Shown here: positions 44,977 to 50,863 of the stretch, in pieces
How positions within the stretch are numbered: the first letter of the stretch is position 1
Layout of the letters: each line of letters begins with the position of its first letter
Virus record (IMG/VR): IMGVR_UViG_3300021061_000022
Span: 1 to 50,863 of that record
DNA length: 50,863 nt
From: a virus
Strand: one strand, 5' to 3'
Program-made: the position numbers and the translations under genes
Notes under the pieces: generated by a model
Database searches by the model: none
What the model was told of the DNA's origin: nothing
The model's input: only the letters and a program-made list of their open reading frames with translations

Positions 44977-45713
44977 TACCGGGCCAGCCCCCCGCCCCAG
45001 CCGCTGCCCTGCTGGTAGCTCGCGCCGCCGCCGTAGTTGAAGCCCGTCATCCCCGTCGTCCCGCGGTTCGCGGCGAAGATGTTCGGCTGCGCCCGCCGCT
45101 CCGCCGACTGCATCCCCGCGAACTGCGTGAACCCGGGCTGGAGACCGCCGAGGGCGAGCCGGTTCTGGAACGCCTGCTGCCGAAGCTGCTCCCGGAAGCC
45201 GGCGAGGTTGGACGCGAACTCCTGCCCGGCGCTCCCGAGATCGAGCGCCGACTTCGCGCGGGCCGTCTCCAGCCCCTCGCCGAACTCGCCGCGCTGACGG
45301 ATGAGTTCACTGCCGATCGGGGAGTCCGTCACGTTCATCCCGCGCCCCGCCGCCATCTGCTGCCCGAAGCGCATCAGGTCGGCCTCGCCGCGCTTCAGAG
45401 CGGTGCCGTAGATCTGGTCGAGGTACGCCTGCTGATCGGGCGTCAGGACCGGGGCCGTTCCCTTGAGCCGGTTCAGGATGTTGGTGCTCGCGAGTTCTTC
45501 GATCTCGCGCTGCGTCTGCGCCAGCGGGGACTTCGCGAAGTCCTCGCGCTCCTTCGCCGCGCCCTGGATCTCCGACTTCTGGAGCTGCGCGAGCTCGAGC
45601 TGGAGCTTTTCCAGTTCCTTCTGCGTCTCCGTGGCCGCCGGCAGGGTGATCTGCTGCTGCGTCGTGCCACGGTCACGTCGGGTCGAGGACGAGCCACCGA
45701 AATTGAAACTCAT
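44976..45713 (-). CDS. Ejection-type internal virion protein, first of three
   Basis: Encodes 245 residues. Coiled-coil start (TQKELEKLQLELAQLQKSEI), then PDQQAYLDQIYGTALKRGEA and ADLMRFGQQMAAGRGMNVTD, and a Gly/Gln/aromatic tail (NYGGGASYQQGSGWGGGL). The arrangement resembles small ejection proteins of podoviruses. ATGA-coupled to GNAT. Confidence 0.74.
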   Translation of the reverse strand: MSFNFGGSSSTRRDRGTTQQQITLPAATETQKELEKLQLELAQLQKSEIQGAAKEREDFAKSPLAQTQREIEELASTNILNRLKGTAPVLTPDQQAYLDQIYGTALKRGEADLMRFGQQMAAGRGMNVTDSPIGSELIRQRGEFGEGLETARAKSALDLGSAGQEFASNLAGFREQLRQQAFQNRLALGGLQPGFTQFAGMQSAERRAQPNIFAANRGTTGMTGFNYGGGASYQQGSGWGGGLAR

Positions 45714-46093
45714 GTCAGCCTCTTGGCGAAGGCGTGGCCCGTGCCCTGCACCTGCACGGCGTAGCGATCGAGAATGTGCGCGGCGTCCGACTTCGTGCCG
45801 GTGAACGCCATCCAGGCCTGCACGCCGTACTCGCGCAGGACCGTCTCCATGTGTTGCAGCAGCCGGATGCCGTACCCCTGATGCTGGAACCGCGGATCGA
45901 TGGCCGCCTCGGTGATGACGGCGTAGGGCGCCCCGAGAAGGGCCTGGACGACGCCGATGATTTCGCCCTTGCGCTCGCACACGAGCGTGACCGGCCCCCA
46001 CTTGTCGTACGCGATGCCTTCGACGGCGAGCCCGCAGTCGTGGATCAGTTCGTTCAACCGCGGGAAGTCCTCGGGCTTCGCCGGACGGATCAC
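45710..46093 (-). CDS. GNAT-family N-acetyltransferase in the tail block
   Basis: Encodes 127 residues with the GNAT fold: MIRPAKPEDFPRLNELI, a strand CERKGEIIGVVQALL, and motif A ITEAAIDPRFQHQGYG (65-76; QHQGYG loop binds the CoA pyrophosphate), then GIRLLQHMETVLREYG. The acceptor is unknown: a virion protein, a host factor or a small molecule. Coupled on both sides (ATGA). Confidence 0.87.
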   Translation of the reverse strand: MIRPAKPEDFPRLNELIHDCGLAVEGIAYDKWGPVTLVCERKGEIIGVVQALLGAPYAVITEAAIDPRFQHQGYGIRLLQHMETVLREYGVQAWMAFTGTKSDAAHILDRYAVQVQGTGHAFAKRLT

Positions 46094-46404
46094 AGGAGCC
46101 TCCGCAGGGCGGCCTTGAGGTCCGCCACCGTCGTTGCTTGATCGAGCGCCTGCCGGGCGGCGTCGCGGTCACTGACGGGCGCCGGCTCCACAACAATCCG
46201 GGTGCCTCGGCGTCGCCACCGCGTGAGGTCCGATCCGTCCTTCGGCCGCATGGCTTCGTAGGCGTCGTTGGAGTAGTCCTCGGGCGTCGCGTCGGGGTAC
46301 TTGGCCGCCAGGACCGCATTAACGGCCTCGACGGCCGCTGGGGATTCGTCGGCGTACACCGTTTCCGCGAACGAGCCATCGGGGCGGACCCAGAGGCGGA
46401 TCAA
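46090..46404 (-). CDS. Small hypothetical tail-block protein
   Basis: Encodes 104 residues from a TTG overlapping the fibre stop (TTGA); an ATG at 46431 is possible but has no ribosome site. It reads LIRLWVRPDGSFAETVYADE, EAVNAVLAAKYPDATPEDYS, and a helical end. May be a fibre chaperone by position. Confidence 0.66.
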   Translation of the reverse strand: MIRLWVRPDGSFAETVYADESPAAVEAVNAVLAAKYPDATPEDYSNDAYEAMRPKDGSDLTRWRRRGTRIVVEPAPVSDRDAARQALDQATTVADLKAALRRLL

Positions 46405-47516
46405 GCCTGCCGTCCGATGGCGGCGACGCACGCAATCTGCGGCGCGGTCAGGGCGTTGCCGTTGTTGCGAATGCGGATCTCCGCCGTCGTCGAGGAGAGC
46501 GGTTCGGTATCACTGAGACACACGTCCACCCCCTGCCCTCCGTCCTGCGTCGCGGTTCCCAGCACAAGATAGGGTGTGGCCGCGAAGGCTCGCGACCACG
46601 TGAGCGTGTAATTGCCGTCGGCATTGCGGGTCACGGACGTCACGCCGAACGAGCCGTAGATCGAAGCCGCCGAGGTGGCCTTGAAGTTCACCCACGCCGC
46701 GATCCCGTTTTCCTTGTAGAGCGCGTTGGCTAGAGGGACATTCGCGACCGCCGAGCCACTGCCGAGGCTCGCCGGGATCAGGGCCGTCGCCAGCGTCACG
46801 CTCGCCGTATCGGCGGAGCCGAGCGTCAGCGTCCCCGTGCCCTTCGTGTCGATCGTCAGGCCGGTGTTCGTGTCCCCGCCGGCCGCCGTGATCGTCGGCG
46901 CGTTGCCCGCCGCCGCCGGCACGATCTGCACGTAGTTCGTCGCGTCCGCGTAGGCGGAGGCCTGGAGGACGCGGCGGCCTCCCGCGATCAGGTCAAGCGT
47001 CCCCGCGGCGATCTGCATGACGCCCGCGACGCCCGCGCGCCCGTGCTCCTCGTAGAACCCGAACGACGGCCAGAACGTCTCGCCCGTCGAACGCCCGCGG
47101 CGCGCTGCGACGTAGGAGGTGCCCTTCGGCTCGAGCCGAATCCCCAGACTCGCGTCCTCGCCCTGTGCCGAGAGCGTCGGCCAGACGGCGGCGGCGGCCG
47201 GCGTCGCTTGCAGCCAGTTGACGGCCGAGGACGCCGAGGCGATCTGGAAGCCCCGCGCGCCCGACGTGACGAGCTCCAGGACATCCGGGGTCAGCGAGGC
47301 GAACCCGGTGTTCGAGTCGTTGTTGAACGCGAACCCCGGCGCGCTGAGTGTCCCCGGCGCGAAGTTCGTGACCGCGAACCCGTTGGCGTTCAGGTTCCCG
47401 GTGAGGGGGGAGATCAGCGCCAGGGCGTTGTCCAGGATGTTGTTGAACTCGCCGTTCAGGGCGCTGGCGGTGAGGGTGTTGCCGGGGCTCCACGTCGTGA
47501 CTCGACTCAGGGCCAT
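46401..47516 (-). CDS. Tail fibre or spike protein
   Basis: Encodes 371 residues. Opens with a short virion-binding helix (NTLTASALNGEFNNILDNAL), then many short strands (SNTGFASLTPDVLELVTSGA, TKGTGTLTLGSADTASVTLA), and a compact end (SDTEPLSSTTAEIRIRNNGN) typical of receptor-binding tips. Thr/Ser/Ala/Gly-rich. Contacts the host surface, possibly O-antigen. Confidence 0.8.
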   Translation of the reverse strand: MALSRVTTWSPGNTLTASALNGEFNNILDNALALISPLTGNLNANGFAVTNFAPGTLSAPGFAFNNDSNTGFASLTPDVLELVTSGARGFQIASASSAVNWLQATPAAAAVWPTLSAQGEDASLGIRLEPKGTSYVAARRGRSTGETFWPSFGFYEEHGRAGVAGVMQIAAGTLDLIAGGRRVLQASAYADATNYVQIVPAAAGNAPTITAAGGDTNTGLTIDTKGTGTLTLGSADTASVTLATALIPASLGSGSAVANVPLANALYKENGIAAWVNFKATSAASIYGSFGVTSVTRNADGNYTLTWSRAFAATPYLVLGTATQDGGQGVDVCLSDTEPLSSTTAEIRIRNNGNALTAPQIACVAAIGRQA

Positions 47517-47708
47517 CTATTCCTCCGTGACCCCGCCGATGGTGACGTGCATCTCGATCCAGTGGATTTCCATGTCCTCGCCGGTCCCGGCCTGCGCGCA
47601 CCGGATCTGAAGATCCTGGAACTCCCCTTCCGTCCGGTAGAACTCGGTGCTGAACTGCGAGCCGCCGAGGACCCCGAGCGTCGAGTCATCGAGCACGAAA
47701 TCAGGCAA
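47517..47708 (-). CDS. Small hypothetical tail protein
   Basis: Encodes 63 residues from a TTG, overlapping the nozzle-like gene end by eight bases: PDFVLDDSTLGVLGGSQFST, EGEFQDLQIRCAQAGTGEDM then strands. No motif; a minor tail part by position. Confidence 0.66.
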   Translation of the reverse strand: MPDFVLDDSTLGVLGGSQFSTEFYRTEGEFQDLQIRCAQAGTGEDMEIHWIEMHVTIGGVTEE

Positions 47709-49110
47709 GGGTCGAGGCCCCTCCCCCCTGGTTGATCATCGTCGTCGTCTCCGCGTTCCCATCGCGCGTGTAGCCGAACGTGAACGTGTAGTTCCCCTTC
47801 GGTTGGAAGGAGAACCACGCGCCCTCGAGCGTCTTGAGATGGGCGCTCGAGCCGAAGTTCAGGAACGGCGACTTCCACGCCGCCGTGTACGCGGACGCCG
47901 TGCTCACCGTCCGGTTCGCGATGTCGCACTCGTAGGCGTAGCCGTCCACGGTGCCGGCGAACAGCCGATGCTTCCGCGCCGCGTTCTGAACGATCGCCAG
48001 GCAGTTACCGATGAGCCACGGTGAGTCCCAGCCCCACGTGGACCACCGGCCCGGCTGGAAGCGATAGTCGTAGACGAGGTAGACGTTCTTCTGCGTCCCG
48101 CCGGACTTCGCGAACAGCCAGATCGCGAGGCCGCGGGCCTGGTAGTTGACGCCCCAGCCCTCTTTCAGGACGGAGTGGTTCAGGTCGTCCTGATAGCGGC
48201 TCAGGATCGGCCGGGCCAAGAACGCCTCGATGTAGTCGCCGTAGGCCGCCGTCGCCGCCAGCGAGTGCAGCCCGCGGGGCGAGGCGAACACGATGTCATC
48301 GCCGATGCCGAAGATCGTGTTGTGGTTGATGCCGCCGACGCCGCTCACGAACGGCAGGCGCGCGAAGTCGCTCGGGTCCGAGCCGGTGATGCGGTGGACG
48401 CTCAGACGGTTCGGCCCCTTGAAGACGATGAGTTCGTTCTTGTGGGACCACAGCCCGGTGATGCGGTCGCCGTCGTCCGGGTCAATGTCGATCGACCCCG
48501 ACCCGGCCCCCGTCCAGTCCTCGGCGTTGCCGAACGCGGAGTAGTAGAGCCGCGAGGCGTTGCTGGCGACCCCCGCCGCCCACATGCGTCCCTTGTGCTT
48601 GCGCATGAACGCGAAGTTCGGCGGCGACCCGCCGACCACCGACGTCGAGGCCGACGAGCCGTCCCACGTGCGCGGCACATCGACCGTGGACGTCGAGGCC
48701 CAGAACACGCGGTCCCCGAACACCTCGAACGCGGGCTGGCGGTTGTCCTCGAGGCCCGTGGTGAGCTCGTCCCACGTGCCGTCCACATCTTCCTTCATCA
48801 GCCGCGTGCCGACATAGGCGAACCGCTTCTGCGTCTCCGATCCGCCGGTTCCCTGGAACCAGACATCGGTGAGCCCGTGGAACGCCTTCGGCGTGCCCGA
48901 TTCCGTGACCTGAACCGCGTTCACGCGCGAGGCCCCGCCGATCTTGTGCGGGGCGCCGTCGAGCTCGTAATAGATGTTGTCCGCCTGCAAGAGGAACGGC
49001 AGGGCGAGGGCGCCGTTCTGCGGGGCACCGGGGAACGACGGGCCGAAGTCCGTCGCGAGTCCTCCGTTGAAGGACACGATGGCCTTGGCTTTCCCGGGAC
49101 GATCAGGCAC
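47701..49110 (-). CDS. Tail nozzle / P22 gp10-like stabilisation protein
   Basis: Encodes 469 residues with repeated blades: FAYVGTRLMKEDVDGTWDEL, DRVFWASTSTVDVPRTWDG, NELIVFKGPNRLSVHRITG, and IWLFAKSGGTQKNVYLVYDY. This beta-propeller-like texture fits P22 gp10 and T7 tubular protein B types, which close the portal after packaging and carry the fibres. Located between adaptor and fibre genes as expected. Confidence 0.78.
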   Translation of the reverse strand: MPDRPGKAKAIVSFNGGLATDFGPSFPGAPQNGALALPFLLQADNIYYELDGAPHKIGGASRVNAVQVTESGTPKAFHGLTDVWFQGTGGSETQKRFAYVGTRLMKEDVDGTWDELTTGLEDNRQPAFEVFGDRVFWASTSTVDVPRTWDGSSASTSVVGGSPPNFAFMRKHKGRMWAAGVASNASRLYYSAFGNAEDWTGAGSGSIDIDPDDGDRITGLWSHKNELIVFKGPNRLSVHRITGSDPSDFARLPFVSGVGGINHNTIFGIGDDIVFASPRGLHSLAATAAYGDYIEAFLARPILSRYQDDLNHSVLKEGWGVNYQARGLAIWLFAKSGGTQKNVYLVYDYRFQPGRWSTWGWDSPWLIGNCLAIVQNAARKHRLFAGTVDGYAYECDIANRTVSTASAYTAAWKSPFLNFGSSAHLKTLEGAWFSFQPKGNYTFTFGYTRDGNAETTTMINQGGGASTLA

Positions 49111-49423
49111 CGCTCTGCTCGATCTGCGCGTTCACCGTAACGGTGTTCGAGGCCCCGGCCGCCGAGCCGGTGACCGTCATCGTGTTCCCGGGCTGGCCTT
49201 CCAGCGGACGGGTCCACGTCACGGCCAGTCGGGAGGTGGTGGCCTCGCCGGACGCACTGCGCCAGATGACGGTGGCTCCATCGGAGACGGTGACGGTGGA
49301 CGTGCCCGCCGAGGTGAAGGCGTCCAGCCGGTAGAGGCGACAGATCTGTCCCGCTGCTCCGGTGACCGTGACGGTCGCCGCGGCGTTCGCACTGCTCACC
49401 GCCGACTGGCTGCGGCTTGCCAT
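49103..49423 (-). CDS. Small strand-rich tail protein
   Basis: Encodes 106 residues: an Ala/Ser start, then IDENTICAL-style Thr/Val repeats (NAAATVTVTGAAGQICRLYR, STVTVSDGATVIWRSAS, NTMTVTGSAAGASNTVTVNA). An immunoglobulin-like or adaptor beta sandwich. TAATG overlap with the adaptor gene stop. Confidence 0.72.
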   Translation of the reverse strand: MASRSQSAVSSANAAATVTVTGAAGQICRLYRLDAFTSAGTSTVTVSDGATVIWRSASGEATTSRLAVTWTRPLEGQPGNTMTVTGSAAGASNTVTVNAQIEQSGA

Positions 49424-50466
49424 TACCGGAGCTGGTCCCAGCGGTCGGCGTTCGCCGTGTACCGACCCCCGCGGGAGCGGAACGGCCCGGCGACCCCGGC
49501 CATGTAGGGCGCGCGGGCGGGGCGCAAACGCGGGGTATCGCGCTCGGGGAACGAGTCGTTCTTCATCCGCTTCACGAGGTCGGCGTACTCGGCGTTCGCC
49601 TCCTGGCTCCGCGCGTCGTCCTTGCGGTCGCGATACCACTCGCGGATCGCGTAGTAGACAAGGACGTGCCGGTAGCGCAGCGGGATGATCGGCTCATCCG
49701 TCGCGGCCGAGAGATCCGTCGCCCCGACCCCCGCCGACGAGACGGCGAGATGGTTGGTCACGTACCGATACGGGATCGTGTAGACGCGATCGGGCGGCGG
49801 ATGGAACACCACGCGCGGACGCATCGCGACGGAGCCCGCGGGGCCGAGCTCGATGATCGTGCACTGCTGCGGCGTCCCCGGCGTGTCGTTCCGGGGATAG
49901 TGCTTGTAGAACTCCGAGCGCCCCAGCACTTCGATCGCGAGCGAGTCCGAGAAGCTGCGCGTGTCGATCAGCCGCCAGAAGTCGGACGCCAGCGCGTACT
50001 CGTCCTCGAAGTACGAGTAGGACCCGTAGGCGACGGCATAGGCGGAGGCGACGTCCACGTTGCCCGTGTAACGGCTCTGGAGCGTGATCGCCGTGTCGCT
50101 GCCCACGGACGAGACGACGTAGACGTCCGACTCGCCCGCGATCTGGATCTTCCCGCCCGCCCGGGCGTTGGCGAATCCCATGCCCGAGACCGTCGTATTC
50201 CAGAGCGTGTTCGAGCCCTCGAGCGCCGTGCGCGACGTGGACGCGATACTCAGCGACCCCGTGGTGTATTCGGCGTGCGTCTGGATGACGTCGCGCCGCT
50301 CGCTCCACGGCCACGGCTCCTGGACGTGGAGATCGGAGAGCCCCTGGTTGATCAGCCGCTTCGCCACTGTCTCGTCGGACCCAGAGGCCGTGGTCGAGCC
50401 GCGTACCGCATTGAGGACCGCGGTGATCAGGTCCGAGAACGTGGTTGGCGTCGTGGACGTGGACAT
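49423..50466 (-). CDS. Head-tail adaptor protein
   Basis: Encodes 347 residues. TTFSDLITAVLNAVRGSTTA, ETVAKRLINQGLSDLHVQEP then WPWSERRD is a helical opening seen in podovirus tail adaptors; strands (SIASTSRTALEGSNTLWNTT) follow, and the end is helical (VYYAIREWYRDRKDDARSQE). It would sit on the portal and dock the nozzle protein encoded next. Confidence 0.77.
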   Translation of the reverse strand: MSTSTTPTTFSDLITAVLNAVRGSTTASGSDETVAKRLINQGLSDLHVQEPWPWSERRDVIQTHAEYTTGSLSIASTSRTALEGSNTLWNTTVSGMGFANARAGGKIQIAGESDVYVVSSVGSDTAITLQSRYTGNVDVASAYAVAYGSYSYFEDEYALASDFWRLIDTRSFSDSLAIEVLGRSEFYKHYPRNDTPGTPQQCTIIELGPAGSVAMRPRVVFHPPPDRVYTIPYRYVTNHLAVSSAGVGATDLSAATDEPIIPLRYRHVLVYYAIREWYRDRKDDARSQEANAEYADLVKRMKNDSFPERDTPRLRPARAPYMAGVAGPFRSRGGRYTANADRWDQLR

Positions 50467-50625
50467 CTAGAGCCAGGCCAACGCTTCGATGACGAGGCCG
50501 GTGAGGAAGCGCCCGAACTCGGCGTCCGTCAGCCAAAGGACGAAGAAGGCCAGCCCCACGAGCCAGCCGAACAGGCCGCGAAAGGTCTGGTCCGTCTGCT
50601 CCCGGTCACACGTCGGGCAGTTCAG
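50467..50625 (-). CDS. 52-residue zinc-knuckle membrane protein
   Basis: A 52-codon frame starting at CTG (CTGA overlap): LNCPTCDREQTDQTFRGLFG then WLVGLAFFVLWLT and a hydrophobic end. CxxC plus a membrane helix. A CTG start is unusual; another frame-start is not available without losing CPTC. Confidence 0.5.
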   Translation of the reverse strand: MNCPTCDREQTDQTFRGLFGWLVGLAFFVLWLTDAEFGRFLTGLVIEALAWL

Positions 50626-50863
50626 AGCCGCCCTCCGTCGATCGCGTGCGTCTCGTCCGGGACGCCGTGAAGCTGCGAGAGCACGTGATTCAGCTCGTGC
50701 GCGAGCGCCCGGCCCTGCCGCTTGGTGAGTGCGATCTTCGGCCCGAAGTGCAGCGCCACGCGCGGCGGCACCTGATCGCGCACGATGACCGAGGCCGCCA
50801 CGGTGTCCCCGCCTTGCGCGAGGTCCCCGAGCGCCGTGATCTCCGCCTGCGTGACGCTGTTCA
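50622..50863 (-). CDS. HExxH-motif small protein, C-terminal part (gene split by window ends)
   Basis: The 3' part of the gene begun at 193. It has VIVRDQVPPRVALHFGPKIA, then ALAHELNHVLSQLHG with HELNH and a later His/Asp (GVPDETHAIDGG). HExxH plus a downstream His fits a zincin, but the domain is only about 100 residues. Ends at a TGA that overlaps the next CTG. Confidence 0.75.
   Translation of the reverse strand, partial: NSVTQAEITALGDLAQGGDTVAASVIVRDQVPPRVALHFGPKIALTKRQGRALAHELNHVLSQLHGVPDETHAIDGGRL
50732..50863. repeat. Terminal direct repeat, right copy
   Basis: Same 132 bases as the left end with T for C at 50737 (Lys instead of Arg in the split gene). Confidence 0.93.

Noticed and set aside
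45047-45310. Ser/Arg-rich 87-codon minus frame inside the first ejection gene
   Set aside because: Alternate-frame shadow with biased composition.
1-50863. tRNA or tmRNA genes
   Set aside because: I looked for T-loop GTTCGAATC-type blocks with matching acceptor stems and found none that fold.

Overview
The window is the complete or near-complete genome of a temperate, podovirus-like tailed phage (Caudoviricetes). The first 132 bases recur at the right end with one mismatch, so it is a circular or circularly permuted genome of about 50.7 kb opened inside a gene. The DNA is strongly GC-rich and almost every gene lies on the minus strand. The host is probably a high-GC Gram-negative bacterium: there is an Rz/Rz1 spanin pair, several lipoproteins with lipoboxes, and an O-antigen ligase-like membrane protein. 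A GcrA-like regulator hints at Alphaproteobacteria, but this is weak evidence.

Reading in the direction of transcription (right to left on the minus strand), the late block starts near 17.1 kb: a zinc-ribbon gene, small terminase, a low-complexity protein, large terminase, four small genes, portal, an O-antigen ligase-like gene, three small genes, a strong terminator (7.6 kb), then scaffold, decoration protein, major capsid protein, a beta-helix protein, a 2-oxoglutarate/iron oxygenase and small virion genes down to position 1. It continues across the circular junction at 50.86 kb: a HExxH protein, tail adaptor, nozzle-like protein, fibre, GNAT acetyltransferase, three ejection-type proteins, and a lysis region ending in a holin candidate and overlapping Rz/Rz1 at 38.3 kb. 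No sheath or tape-measure gene is seen, which supports podovirus morphology.

The lysogeny switch is at 37.34-37.39 kb. A leftward promoter (TTGACA, 17 bp, GATACT) with two matching ACGAA-N3-TTCGT-type operators separates a Cro-like gene from a rightward repressor candidate. The repressor gene is followed by two small lipoprotein genes, a likely prophage-expressed module. The early operon runs left from the switch to 17.2 kb: integrase, more than 40 very small genes (many zinc-ribbon), an ERF annealing protein, a broken cytosine methyltransferase, two HNH nucleases, a replication gene carrying palindromic iterons (candidate origin, 26.7 kb), a GcrA-like regulator, a DNA methyltransferase, a RuvC-like resolvase, and finally three sugar-transferase-like genes. 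Most junctions are 1-8 base stop/start overlaps.

The most unusual features are: (i) a glycan-remodelling set (O-antigen ligase-like protein plus three glycosyltransferase-like proteins, one fused to a phage-specific domain); (ii) at least 16 short GC hairpins at gene ends confined to the early operon; (iii) roughly 20 tiny Cys-rich proteins; (iv) a 25-bp palindromic repeat placed like an activator or repressor site upstream of the packaging genes; and (v) two single-base frameshifts in otherwise intact genes.
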